From Dasyornis broadbenti (lineage: Eukaryota > Chordata > Aves > Passeriformes > Dasyornithidae), in assembly GCA_013397935.1 (NCBI GenBank), contig VZRN01000753.1, positions 1,804,331-1,868,330 on the forward strand: a DNA stretch of 64,000 nt. Direction: 5' to 3'. A model generated the notes under the pieces. The model worked only from the letters and a program-made list of their open reading frames with translations. It did no database searches and was not told the origin of the DNA. The position numbers and the translations under genes are program-made. Positions 36,601 through 46,200 of this stretch are shown piece by piece (positions within the stretch are counted from its first letter, which is position 1; each line of letters starts with the position of its first letter).

Positions 36601-37692
36601 ATTAACAGTGCTACTAAACCTTTCATTGTTGTGACGAGTGAGCTCCAGGATTTTGGGTCTGACACTTAAGTCACTGTCAGGAAAACTGAATCTGTAATTT
36701 CAATTTTGCAGGGACCAGACGGACTGCCAGTAGCAGGATGTTGGCATAAGGTACAGTAACATTAGTAACTGTATATCCTTGAACATGTCCTGAGTAATTT
36801 TTCTCCCTGCACGGTGACTGATTGCACTGCTGCACGTGCTTTAAACATCAGGTCACAGGCCTGGCAGACATGACATTATGCCTTGGGAGAGCAGGATTCC
36901 AGCAGCTTCAGGTCTTGTTCCCCCCAGCTCTAGACTGGTGCTGGGAACTTGCAAAAACTTGCTAAGCATGAAAAATCATTGTAACACTGACAGTAGAATG
37001 CCTTTTTACAGGCTTGCTCAGGCTTTTATTATGGCCAAGGCAGCTTAGGAACCACCCATGGAAAGGCTGCATGACGTGCTCGTGTGACTTACTCTGCCTA
37101 TACCCTCCAGCTGAGAAGTTAACAGTGGGTTGTCCTTTGTTGCAGAGTTCTAAACATTTCTTTTCTAAAAGACTCTTCTGTCATTGTATTTATAACCCAC
37201 AGCCACTGCACTGCTTGAATCAGTACCTGGGGTGCAGGTGGTCAGGTAATTTCTAGCATCTCATGCATCCAGAGCAGGTGTTGGAAGGGGTTGGAAGCAC
37301 TTCCAGGGGTTGGAAGTGCTGTTGGCAGCCTGGGAGAATTACACATCCCCCTGTAAGATGAGGATTTGATCCAGACTTGTAGGAGAATCCTCATTCTCCA
37401 ACAAGGGTACGACACTGAAGCTGAGTGGAATTACTAACGTAGCTGTAAACATGTGGTGTGTGGACACAGTTGGAGTTAACAGCATGTCACTAATGTTTGC
37501 AAACCCTCAGTTAGAATGTGAGTGCACCCTTAGTATAGCAAAGGTTTTAATTCTGTGTAATTTGTTTGGATGTACAGTTAATATTAAAAGAAATCTGAAT
37601 GCCAATCCTTATAAGTATTAACAATAAGATTAGTAAGGGTAATGAATGGAGCATTTCTCTGATTAAAATGTTTGTGTGTTCTTTTTCAGTGA
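12671..37692 (+). CDS. COL23A1: Collagen alpha-1(XXIII) chain, 3' part of gene (24 exons, 5' end outside window)
   Basis: COL23A1 encodes a homotrimeric type II transmembrane collagen whose ectodomain can be shed. Twenty-four exons were placed by hand, each flanked by AG/GT and each in phase 0, giving 394 codons and a stop; human COL23A1 is 540 residues as I recall it, so about 146 N-terminal residues (cytoplasmic tail, membrane segment, early COL1) lie upstream. In order one sees Gly-X-Y repeats (COL1), the NC2 interruption VVVDYDGRILDALK, COL2, an NC3 interruption around SPCLQNNHIIPEP, COL3 with one conserved imperfection (GERSERGEK), and NC4 with cysteines in DQPCPV and GCWHK. The NC2 segment and the DQPCPV/GCWHK ending match my memory of the human protein and separate it from the relatives COL13A1 and COL25A1. 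Synteny with PHYKPL and HNRNPAB agrees. No frameshift or premature stop is seen. Span includes introns. Confidence 0.95.
14541..14567 (+). CDS. COL23A1: COL23A1 exon, COL1 (GPPGPKGEK)
   Basis: 27 bp, acceptor tgtttccag and donor gtaaag. Encodes GPPGPKGEK, three perfect triplets, with the KGE charge pattern that stabilises collagen helices. Confidence 0.92.
15199..15225 (+). CDS. COL23A1: COL23A1 exon, COL1 (GEAGDIGPR)
   Basis: 27 bp, acceptor gtttgcag and donor gtaagt. Encodes GEAGDIGPR, phase 0 at both ends. The next exon is almost 6 kb away, but the peptide order matches the mammalian chain, so no exon appears to be missing between them. Confidence 0.9.
21127..21243 (+). CDS. COL23A1: COL23A1 exon, COL1 (39 codons)
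   Basis: 117 bp, thirteen uninterrupted Gly-X-Y triplets, acceptor cttccag and donor gtaagg. It opens GDQGRDGATGPPGPPGPPG and closes GPRGPPGSP. It is the largest exon in this part of the gene and is rich in GPP, the most stable triplet when the second Pro is hydroxylated. Confidence 0.95.
21691..21726 (+). CDS. COL23A1: COL23A1 exon, COL1 (GFKGEPGEDGAM)
   Basis: 36 bp, four triplets GFKGEPGEDGAM, acceptor ttttgcag. The donor is gtcagt, weaker than the gtaag/gtgag donors of most neighbouring exons. Confidence 0.9.
22247..22273 (+). CDS. COL23A1: COL23A1 exon, COL1 (GARGPPGPK)
   Basis: 27 bp, three triplets GARGPPGPK between attcaacag and gtgggt, phase 0. Confidence 0.9.
22690..22716 (+). CDS. 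COL23A1: COL23A1 exon, COL1 (GEPGIQGKK)
   Basis: 27 bp, three triplets GEPGIQGKK. The acceptor ctgttgaag is atypical because the base before AG is A and the upstream pyrimidine tract is weak; the donor is gtaaaa. The peptide aligns with the mammalian chain, so I accept the exon. Confidence 0.85.
23850..23894 (+). CDS. COL23A1: COL23A1 exon, COL1 (15 codons)
   Basis: 45 bp, five triplets GDDGIPGEPGLVGPK, acceptor tttcatcag and donor gtacct. As I recall the human chain, Ser replaces a Gly in this stretch; here the repeat is perfect. Confidence 0.9.
24026..24231 (+). mobile_element. CR1 LINE 3' fragment
   Basis: Matches the CR1 end: ctgagacactggcacagctt, catccctggaaatgttcaag, cttggagcaacctggggtag, then the ccttccaacacaaaacattg tail. 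About 205 bp, sense to COL23A1, 250 bp before the next exon. Confidence 0.92.
24479..24541 (+). CDS. COL23A1: COL23A1 exon, COL1 (21 codons)
   Basis: 63 bp, seven triplets from GEKGSVGPKGENGTDG to FPGLK, acceptor gttttcag and donor gtaaag. NGT is a potential N-glycosylation sequon within the helix. A CR1 retrotransposon tail lies about 250 bp upstream in the intron. Confidence 0.92.
25309..25377. repeat. Poly-A / purine-rich tract
   Basis: A run of about 20 A followed by a strand-biased purine stretch (A and G almost only) to about 25377. Low complexity, intronic. Confidence 0.85.
25826..25870 (+). CDS. COL23A1: COL23A1 exon, COL1 (15 codons)
   Basis: 45 bp, five triplets GEPGEKGGIGSIGPR, acceptor gattttcag and donor gtatgg. 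Confidence 0.92.
26339..26416 (+). CDS. COL23A1: COL23A1 exon, end of COL1 and NC2 interruption
   Basis: 78 bp, 26 codons, acceptor gattgcag and donor gtgagc. GPPGLKGEQGDT ends COL1 and the remaining 14 residues, VVVDYDGRILDALK, are non-collagenous NC2. This segment is nearly identical to human COL23A1 as I recall it and is the best single diagnostic of the gene. The length is not a multiple of nine, as expected for an exon carrying an interruption. Confidence 0.95.
27664..27717 (+). CDS. COL23A1: COL23A1 exon, COL2 (18 codons)
   Basis: 54 bp, the classic collagen exon size, six triplets GPPGPQGPPGPQGTPGPK between gtttcag and gtgagc. Confidence 0.94.
28444..28488 (+). CDS. COL23A1: COL23A1 exon, COL2 (15 codons)
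   Basis: 45 bp, five triplets GELGWPGPPGMDGEK, acceptor ccccttcag and donor gtgagc. It contains a Trp in the X position, unusual in a collagen helix. Confidence 0.92.
28970..29059 (+). CDS. COL23A1: COL23A1 exon, COL2 (30 codons)
   Basis: 90 bp, ten triplets, opening GPKGAKGDQGSAGIMGQK and ending GSAGPP, acceptor aacttgcag and donor gtacgt. Phase 0, no interruption. Confidence 0.93.
29399..29470 (+). CDS. COL23A1: COL23A1 exon, end of COL2 and start of NC3
   Basis: 72 bp, 24 codons, acceptor cctttcag and donor gtaaga. GAEGPRGDKGEKGDTG is collagenous; SPCLQNNH begins NC3. The Cys codon is at 29453-29455. My memory of the human chain here is a longer Ser/Leu/Glu-rich stretch without Cys, so this part appears to differ in the bird. 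Confidence 0.88.
29813..29854 (+). CDS. COL23A1: COL23A1 exon, end of NC3 and start of COL3
   Basis: 42 bp, 14 codons IIPEPGPPGLPGPM, acceptor cccttttgcag and donor gtagga. IIPEP completes NC3 and GPPGLPGPM starts COL3; human has a similar VEPGPPG junction as I recall it. Confidence 0.9.
30715..30741 (+). CDS. COL23A1: COL23A1 exon, COL3 (GPPGIQGPK)
   Basis: 27 bp, three triplets, acceptor tttcccacag and donor gtaagt. Confidence 0.93.
31168..31239 (+). CDS. COL23A1: COL23A1 exon, COL3 (24 codons)
   Basis: 72 bp, eight triplets, highly charged (GLDGAKGEKGDSGEKGD at the start, GDTGPA at the end), acceptor ttcatgcag and donor gtgagt. The following intron is only 92 bp. Confidence 0.93.
31332..31385 (+). 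CDS. COL23A1: COL23A1 exon, COL3 (18 codons)
   Basis: 54 bp, six triplets GLPGVPGLIGLPGTKGEK, acceptor taatttcag and donor gtaatg. GLIGLPGTKGEK matches human COL23A1 as I recall it. Confidence 0.94.
31641..31667 (+). CDS. COL23A1: COL23A1 exon, COL3 (GKPGEPGLD)
   Basis: 27 bp, three triplets, acceptor acatctgcag and donor gtgagt. Confidence 0.93.
32158..32211 (+). CDS. COL23A1: COL23A1 exon, COL3 with RSER imperfection
   Basis: 54 bp, GFPGLRGEKGERSERGEK, acceptor gtgacag and donor gtgagt. One triplet has Ser in place of Gly (RSERGEK). Human COL23A1 has the same imperfection as I recall it, so it is an old feature of the chain and not a sequencing error. Confidence 0.93.
32822..32908 (+). 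CDS. COL23A1: COL23A1 exon, end of COL3 and start of NC4
   Basis: 87 bp, 29 codons, acceptor tgcttccag and donor gtatgt. GERGVPGRKGAKGQKGEPG continues COL3; after GPPGLD the chain leaves the repeat at QPCPV, the first half of NC4, with the Cys expected to take part in interchain bonding. Confidence 0.94.
32909..36711 (+). other. COL23A1: COL23A1 intron before GCWHK exon, with candidate exon
   Basis: 3.8 kb intron between the DQPCPV and GCWHK exons. It holds the candidate 57-bp exon at 34265-34321. The distal part (about 35950-36650) is AT-rich. No repeat family recognised. Confidence 0.65.
34265..34321 (+). CDS. Candidate extra COL23A1 cassette exon or relict exon
   Basis: 57 bp with a good acceptor (pyrimidine-rich tract, then gaacag) and donor (gtgagc), phase 0 at both ends, in the intron between the DQPCPV and GCWHK exons. 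It reads GDHSIAGSKRDPGLPGLDG. Two positions that should be Gly are Ser (AGC) and Arg (AGG), each one G-to-A step from a Gly codon. Without the last GGG it is 54 bp, the standard collagen exon length. Human COL23A1 joins DQPCPV directly to GPDGLP as I recall it, so this is an alternative exon or a decaying one. The frame stays open whether it is used or skipped. Confidence 0.4.
36712..36750 (+). CDS. COL23A1: COL23A1 penultimate exon, C-terminus GPDGLPVAGCWHK
   Basis: 39 bp, 13 codons, acceptor caattttgcag and donor gtacag. It encodes the last residues of the chain, ending GCWHK as in mammals. If the donor is not used, reading continues VQ and stops at TAA 36757-36759, so intron retention would add two residues. 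Confidence 0.93.
36751..37689 (+). other. COL23A1: Last COL23A1 intron
   Basis: 939 bp between the Lys codon and the stop codon exon. It contains a perfect 9-bp inverted repeat, 37296-37304 with 37312-37320, spaced by 7 bases. Donor gtacag, acceptor ctttttcag. Confidence 0.6.
37690..37692 (+). CDS. COL23A1: COL23A1 last exon: stop codon only
   Basis: The acceptor ctttttcag ends at 37689 and is followed at once by TGA, which terminates the chain directly after ...CWHK in phase 0. The last exon therefore adds no amino acid. It agrees with the human protein ending in K, but without a transcript the retained-intron ending at 36759 cannot be excluded. Confidence 0.7.
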   Translation, partial: 

Positions 37693-38735
37693 TCTCTAAG
37701 CATGAAGCACAATATGTAAATAATGTGATATATTTTGATCTTTCAATTTTTGTATAAAAAAAGGAAAAAAAAACTTTTGACAGTAATATATTGACCTTTT
37801 TTTATACTGGATTCTGACATTTATGGACTTGGAAAATAATGTAAAACTCTCAAACCCATAAAATGTGCATGGTAACAACAGGATTTGATCAAGGTACTGA
37901 TGACAGTAGCTGGGGATGAACACTGTTCACTGCTCATGCTGCAGTGTGAACTAACAGTACTGAGCCAGCCTCGTGTGCCTTACTGCATGAAGGAGAGCAA
38001 AATCCCTGTCCTAATTTGCCTCTCAACCCCATATTTGCATTGCACATGCACATTAAAAGGGTGAAAAAACCTGGCAGAAAACGAAGAAAAGAAGGATGCA
38101 GCCCTCAAAATAAAAGAAGCTGCTGTCTTACTGTCTGGTCAAACAGGAGAAGGACTTGCAACCTGCAGAGGAAACAAAGCCAAGCTCCATCCGTCGCTAC
38201 CTGCTGTTGGTGTGATGGAAACAGCAACTCTGAGGCTAAACAGAACAACCTTGACTACCTGTGGTTATTTCCTCTACAATCAAAAGAAACTTTTTTCCTC
38301 AGGAGGAAGTGCCTCTGGGTCCTGTTCTGGGGTCTGTGCCTGAAGATGTGCAAGCACTTTGTTACTCTGGAACACAAACTCCCCAGGAAGCTTCCGCTGC
38401 AGAGTTTCAAAACACAAAAACCTGGCAACACTTTCAGTGCAGGGAGGTGCAGGACAGGGAAGGCTCTGATTAAGTCTGTTCTTAAACAACAGAGCACATA
38501 ATGTTGCAGTTAGGATTCCCAGAAATTGGGAGTTTGGAGTATTTAATTGTCTTGGTTTGTGGGGTTCATTTGCTTTTTATTTCCTTTTGGTTTACATGGT
38601 TTTAACTAAACTAACTCTGCATACTCTTGTTTTTTTCCTTCTCTTCACCTTTTCTTCCTCTTTTGTTAAATTATCTCATCTCAGGCACATCTCATGCAGA
38701 GCAGGGTAATAAATAAAAGGATTATTATCTTGGTA
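37693..38735 (+). other. COL23A1: Probable COL23A1 3'UTR
   Basis: Non-coding sequence after the TGA. AATAAA signals lie at 38109-38114 and, overlapping, at 38708-38713 and 38712-38717; either would give a 3'UTR of roughly 0.4-1.05 kb. The true end is uncertain: further AATAAA copies at 45861 and 46037 could serve a much longer transcript. Confidence 0.4.
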
Positions 38736-41120
38736 TCGGCATATGCCACTGTGGGATCAATTAAAAATTGCAAACTATTCTACAGTTCACATTTTTAAAG
38801 ATGTTGAAAAAGCAGCAATTGTGCATCAGAGAGCCATAAAAAATGTATTTTGAAGAGGAAGAACATGGCTTACAGCTGAGTGTGTTCAGCTTACAATGAT
38901 CAGGAGGCAACCAGATTCCTTTACAGCGAGGAAATACTTTGTATTAACAAGTTTTTTAACTGAACAGAGAAAGATATACAAATATTCATCCAACAGGTAG
39001 AAGTTGAAGCTACACAAACTCAAATAAGTGAACTGTGGATATTTCTATGTAAGACTGGTTAATCCTAACCAGATATAATTGCTATCACTTTAATACCTTT
39101 TTGATTTAACAGATCATTTCTTGAGGAAATACTTAGCTCAACACAAGTTGCTGGGTTCTGTGTAGGAGTCTTAGGTGAAATTAAGAGCCTGACCATAATA
39201 TCAAAACATGGTGATCAAGACTATTTGTGGCCTTGATCTTAGAGAATACAGAAGGGAGGTATTTTTGGTGCACTGAGTAGATCCAAAAGCTCTGTTAAGA
39301 TTCTTGCTTCACTGCCACTCTTACTCCAGCTACTGCCAGAGAGGGCTTGAGAAAGAGATGTGACCATCCCGGTACAAGCTGACCTAGTCTAGTGCTGAAG
39401 GTCTTGCTCCAATATTCTGAAGAACAGCGGGAATGTGCTTTGTGCTCCACACAGGTAGGGTGATGTCTGGTGTCTGTGAGCTCTCATCTCTGAGCAGGCT
39501 CTGGGTGTCCTTGAGCTTATTGCTGAGGTCAGGGGGAGCCTGTGCTCCGTGCTGGTCAATGCTGGAATGGCCAACCAAGCTTGGGAGAGGTGACACAGCC
39601 TCAGGCCTGTTGGCAGTGAATTTGTTACCTGTCGTTGGCTGCTCAGGGGCTACACCTACACATCTCTGGCTCTGCGGCTGTACTTGGCATCTCTACCAGT
39701 TACTCACCATTTCCTTGGTCACCATACAGATTAAATCCATGTAAATTCAGATCAACTAACAAATCAAGAAACAACAATTATGTAACTCAAAACAGCAATG
39801 AAAATGCATTTTATTTACTTCCATTTCATGTTCTCAGCTATCACTTTTGGTATAGGGGTTTTTAAAGGCATAAGGAGCAGCTAACAAGCTTCCACTGGCC
39901 TTTAGTGCTTTTGAAAAACCCCTTTAATATCCCAAATTAAAGCTAAAAAATTTTCTGTGAAAGGTTGAAGGCAAATCTCTCATTGATGTCACCAGGAAGA
40001 TCTGTAATTGTTCCCTTAATGTACAGTTGCTCTTCCCATCTCCCCCAGTCATCTCCAAACTAAAAGCAGTTCACTACTCCAAACCACACTGTGGGCTTCT
40101 ACACTCAAATTCCTGTACATGTCCTGTTCATGGAACCTCCTTCCATATCAATGAGAGCTCAGTCCCCAGAATGACTGCAGAAAGCACAAGAATCTGGAAG
40201 TGTCCACAAACAATCTACAATGCAGATAGAAAAGTCTTGTTTTACATACGCTGGCAAAAACTAAACAGCTTTCTATCTAGCTCCTACTTGAAGAAGTTTG
40301 ATATCACTGAAGCTACAAGACAAGCTAACCTCCAAAGCTTATGAAATTATATTAAAATTTATATTTTCTCTGAGGAAATACCCCGAAGTCCTATTATCTT
40401 CAGGTAAACAAGTCAGTATTCCGTCTTCAACTTGTGGAATATCCAGTGCTTGTAGGCATCAACTGTGACCACTGCCAGGCCTGCAAAACATTGATACAGA
40501 ATACCAGAATAGTGCTTTACCCTCTCACCGCTCTGCAAGGCCACCGTCCCCCTCCCAGCACAAAGCCTCTGCTGCCACAGCACCCAAGACATTTGTCTGT
40601 AATGGAGGAAGGCTGGAATTATCATCCTAGCAAAGGACTACAGCTGTATCCACCCCCTTCAGTGCTACAGCTCAGCTACCAAACCTTTTTGTAATCTTTG
40701 GACATTCCCAGAAAGGCCCTTGGTTGGTTCTGCTCATACAAAGATCATCTGTGCACCTGCAGCCAGTCAGGAATGTTCAGGACATTGGACTCACTGCCCA
40801 TGTGCAGTGGCTTCTCCAGACTCCTGCTGCTGCCTTTCCCATCAGGAATGCTGGCAGGTAGGGATCCTGCTATATACTGTTGCCACTCTGGCTATGAGGA
40901 GCTAAGCAGCAAGTCCTCCAAGGCCTGTGGGTTGTACAGCTACTCTACCAAACCCTTGTCATCAAAGGAGCAGAGATCTGTGGAGAGCAGAGCTCCTGGG
41001 AGCAGAGCGCAGGGAATGGATCCCCCAGCAGGGCTGTCACTGGCACCTGAAGTCCTTCCTGGCCCTCAGCTGAGATTGGTGCATTTGGCCTTTATATTCT
41101 GAACTGAGTGTACCTGGTTC

Positions 41121-41194
41121 CCTGCCCATGGCCGGGAGTTGGACCTAGATGATCTTTAAAGACCCTTCCAACCCCAGCCATTCTGTGATTATCA
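41121..41194 (+). mobile_element. CR1 LINE 3' tail
   Basis: About 75 bp with the CR1 terminal text ttggacctagatgatcttta, acccttccaaccccagccat and tctgtgatt. Strongly 5'-truncated, plus orientation like the other copies. Confidence 0.9.
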
Positions 41195-43225
41195 ATCATA
41201 TTATTCAGATCAACAGACTTTATTAGAGGAACTGTTGGGTTTTGTACTGATTATACAGAGTCCAAGAGGAAATCTGTTTAGACTTCCATGTGCCTTTCAC
41301 ATAAACATATTTAGAAGAGTAGTCGTTAAAGACGGAGCAGTCATGATCTTACTGCAGTGAGTTAAGAAGATGTGCTTTGCTCTGCAAATTCATGCCAGAT
41401 CACTTGATTATTTTCTCCTTCCATATGAAAATGTTTATCTGGGTCTTTCTGAATACTTTGACTTTGCGAATAGCTCATAAAGACAAATTTTACTTTTAGG
41501 TAGTACTGGCAAGTCTTGCCAGTCATGATCTCAGCTTTTCACAAAGCTTAGGGTGTTTTTTCCCCAAGAAACCTCTCTTGTTTTTCCCTCTGGTTTGGAA
41601 GAATCTGAGACTGCTTTACAGCAATTCCAAAATGCAGCTGAATGTTACCACTATATGTCAGCAGCAATGAAGATGACTGATGGGAAGGCTGCTAATGCTT
41701 ATGAAATGTGGGTCAGTCTGAGACTGAGCCACTGATTTTTCTTGATCACTAAAATATTATATGTAATTTCATGAATTCATCAATAGATGTTCTGGGTAAC
41801 ACACTGAAGTTACTGATATTGGGGGAACCTGGAACTCAGACAAATGTATTTTTGTTTTTTAGTTTACAAAGCAAAATTTCTTCCTCTAATTTAACAGTCT
41901 GTGAAAGCATGTTTCCGTTAGGTTGAGGTAGCCATGCCTGCTGCTGCCCAGGAGCAGAGGACACACAGCTTTCTTTAAGGCTTGTTCCATTTAAAACTGT
42001 AGCTAATGATCATCTTTCCGGTCACTACCAACATCCTCTCCCTAACACACTGCAGCTCAATCAGTTTTGGAAGCAAAATTCCCAAACTGAATCATAAGGG
42101 CACTAGAACTCACTTGGGACCCCCAAAAGGTTTTTCAGCCACAAAGCTCTGCAGGCAGGGCTGCCTTGCCATGAGACACAGCAAGAGTATTCTGTGACAG
42201 GCTGGAGCTGCTGCTGGCTGTGGTTGTGTCAGTGCTGGTGCTCCAGGAGTGGTGATGCCGCACCCAACTGTGAGTATGGGGAGCACTCCCTAAAGCTTCT
42301 GGGGAAGACGGATTTGGGGAAGAAGGAAATAAGGCAAAAAATCCCATGTGTGTAACTCCACAGTGCTGGCAGCTTGAGAGGAACCTTGCCAGAGCACGAA
42401 CCTGATGATTTGGCCTGTTCTGATGGGGACAAATGAGATTAATTAAGAGTTTTGCAGCTCAATCGTGGCTTGGCCAGTGAGCTCAGGAATGTTTCTCTAG
42501 ATTATGAAAGAGGTGGCAGAGACATCCTGATCTAACCCCAAACTGAGACTGCTTCCAAGTGTCAATTCATCAGTATTTTAGTTTAAAAAAAAATCATAAT
42601 CAAGACATTGCCACATGCTTTGTTTTATTCCCATGGGGAGTTGCCTCTCCTGTATGCACTGCTTCTGACACTTCCTGTATATATAATGATGATGAATTTA
42701 TTTCTGTATGGATTTTTCTCCTATGTATTTAAAAATAACAATGTTTCTTTTAATGGTAAGTGACTTTCTGATGTGTTTTCTTTTTAGGAAACCAATAGAT
42801 AAAATATTTAGATGACCTTTTGTCTTCTGTAGTTTCATAACTTCAGCATTTGAAATCAGTAAGCAAACCAGCAAAACACTTGGGAGGTTTCAGCTGTTTA
42901 AGACATCCTATGCAATGGTGCAAAGTAATTCATGGAGAATGACACCTGTGGTTTTAAGGCTGTTACAGTAACCACTACCCACGGTAAAGTTTTATACATA
43001 TGGTCGTGTTGGTTTTGAATTGGTTTTGCACTCAGCCAAATATAGCACGCTCTTGGGCAGGAATGCAAGAACTCACACATTGTAATGCACAATTGCTTAA
43101 AATGAATGATAAAAATTAGTTAAAATATTAATCCAGCTTTATCATAATGGTAAATAACTCCCGTGGCCTGTCAATGAAATGTGCATTATAAAGGTGGTCC
43201 CTGGTCAGTGACTCCTGGTTCAATG

Positions 43226-43239
43226 CTGCCCTCTAGAGG
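43226..43239 (-). promoter_or_regulatory. Possible CTCF-binding site
   Basis: The bases ctgccctctagagg fit the reverse-complement core of the vertebrate CTCF motif (GCCCTCTxGxGG form). It lies in the intergenic stretch between two genes, a usual place for an insulator. Motif matches of this length also arise by chance. Confidence 0.35.
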
Positions 43240-46200
43240 AGACTTTTTTTAAAAATAGAAGCAAATTTTATGCAAATTTTCTGCTGTAACAGTGTGCCTT
43301 AATTGACAGCACCCACAGAGATGGGCATGACTTTGTGAAACTCTATGGTTTGAACAGATATTTGTAAAACTAGGAGTGCGTGGACAGAAACTTTAATTTC
43401 TTTTTCCAAAACTGGTATTTCTTTCTTGGGACATACCATGATATTCTCACATTTTTTCAGCACCACTGTTGCCCAGGTAATTTAAAGCATTACACAAATA
43501 CCATCTACCTGTAGTAGGTTTTCTGACACATTTGTCTTTTTAAAATTTTGAGCATGGAAGCACTGAATTATTTGGTTTGTGGGCAACAGATTTATCTTTA
43601 AAATACGCAAAAATATTAGTAACAAGAAATTATAAAAATGTAAAACTTTAAATGTCCCCACACCATTTGTCCTCGGCAGGTATGTGCCTGAATCCAGATC
43701 AGTGAGTTTGGTTCCCATGTGCTCTAGCATAAGAAGGAGTGTCCTCAGCAGTGTCCAGGGGTGGAAAGAACCTCAGTATTCCTTTGTTTAATTTGAAACT
43801 CCTGGTTTTTACGTGTTCAGGACAGGGTGACACGCTGAACAGCACAGCCAGCCTTCCAGGGGCTTAAACAAGAAGATTTTCAAGTGAGAACTGAAATATA
43901 TGAGTAATTTCAAGAGGCCTGCGACACTTTAGCTCGCCAAGGCAATCACTGTGGCACACACTGAACTTGGCAACTTTACAGGACCATGTTTATGTAAGCA
44001 TATTTCTTGACTCTTTTGCAATAGTGTTTTAATTCCCTTTCCCCCCCAAAAAAAGGAAGGGGCAGAGAGAAACCTCTGATCACTCTAGTTAGTCTAGTCT
44101 CAGTGTCATTTACTGGAGTCACCTGACTTTTTAACTGTGTCTCTGGTACTGCACTGGACCTGGCTATAATTAGTTCAGTTTGAAATACTCCACAGCTCCA
44201 ATTCAGGAAATCTATTGCAGACTGAAGAAAACCAGTGAGTAAAAAATCCATTCCTAAACTTTATTTTCCCTGGTGATCATTTATATTTGTAAGCTAAAAA
44301 TTACTTTTAGTATTTTCAAATCCCCAGGTGAACTACTACAACTTTGCTATGTGCTTGTGTCCCATTTGATGGCACAACACAAAGGATGTGTGACTGTTGT
44401 GTAACCTGCAGCTAAAGTAAGAGCTGAAAATCTGTCACTTAGAAATGAATGGAGGAAGGACTTAATAGATTATATTATTGTATACTACTGTAGAGAGCCT
44501 GGAGGAAACCACAGGAAAGCTGGGAAACACAAGTTTCCCATGCATAAGAAGTTGAATTATTGACAAGAGAGTGGCGTAAGAAATATATTAGTAACATTTG
44601 TGGTTTTCCTATATCTTAGGACAAACAATTAATTCCTGTTTGTTAAGTTCTGGTAGAAGTTGCCTCATAATTGTGTGGTTTCATAAAACAGTCAGCTCAC
44701 TCCTCTGTTCAGCTCACTTGTGCAGTTTCTTATATAATGTAAGTATTAATCAACAGAAACTTAAAAATGGAGGTGACCCAAGTATCTGTAAATGACACTG
44801 ATATAATCTGCTGCTTTTTATTATACTGTTAAACACTGTATTTGGAAAGTTCATTTTACGTGAGTTTTTTAACTGTAGGTAAGTGCTTATCAAACTTGCA
44901 TTTCTGCAATTACATTAAAAAATTAGGATCTGGTTTTGCAAAGCAAAAGCATCCATGATATCCACTGAACTTGTGAATTTGGCAGGAAAGGTGGTAAGTT
45001 GCCATCAGTGCAAATGAGAGCTGAAGCCTGTTGTGTTTGCTGCTTTGTTTCATCAAGTGCAGTTTTATAAACAATTTCATAACAGCTTTTTGTGTTTCAA
45101 TTTGAGTTTTTTTGCTATCTTAAAAAACAATCAAAAATATTAAATATTACGAATGCTCAGCACAAATACCACAGTCAATACTGAAAGCCCCCTGTTTTGT
45201 TGCATTACATTACTTTGGACACAGAAATGTTACAAAACTGCTGTGTACATTAGCATTTGAGAAACTATACCTGCTGGTATTTAAAATCTAACTGAAAAAT
45301 CTTATTTGTATACAGTTTAGAAAAATACACAACACATGTGCCTTATCTGTTCATATTTGTATGGAAATTATGCCGATAGAGCTTAATCCTCTACCATGTT
45401 ATGCAAGTGTCCCTTATTTATGTGAGTGGTTGCATCACTCCAGGGAGGCTGTTCAGAGGAGAAAGGGCTGTTTGTGTGTTTACAGTTTGCCAAAAATGAG
45501 TTTTGTTCTGAATGTATCTACATGATATTTTATACAAAGCTGGCTACATCTCTGTAAAATGTATCACCTTTGAAAAGAAATATATAGATATTAAAATGAC
45601 AGAAAATGTACTTAACATCTCTATTTGCAAACTTTTTGTGAGTTTTGATCATATATGTGTCATGAAAAGTATTCTATTTACTCTTCTTTGGGGAACAACT
45701 ACTTTAAAAATGAAGGCATTGATAACACTATTTCTTATCCATTGTTTTAACATGTTAAATGGTATTAATTAGTACTGCATCATGTATTTCTAGTTTAAAG
45801 CTATAATGGACAATACATTACCTTGAGACCTAAAAAAATAACTTTTCTTGTGCTTTTCTAAATAAAAGCAAAGACTAGATTTTAAAAAATGGTCTCTCTG
45901 TACAGATTACTTTTACAATTGTGTGAATATGTATAATGAACTCTGCATTTGTAACCAAGAGTAAACTTTCCAAATTGTAAATGTTCAGGTTGTTATTATA
46001 AATAGATAGTAAATATCTTAGCCAGACAAGAGTTCAAATAAAGATTAACAGCCATTATTAACTTTTTCTCCAGTCTTTTGTTACTTGAAACTTGACTTCC
46101 ATTAAACAACTGAGTTAGACTTTCTAAGTTCAATCTAATTTTAAGTGCATAGCAATTTGGTTTTGCATTCTTCATACTGCATAAAATTTAAACTGCTCCT

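Noticed and set aside
38016..38501. 161-codon plus-strand open frame downstream of COL23A1
   Set aside because: Lies in the presumed 3'UTR; basic and Cys-rich at the start but no family recognised and no splice context.
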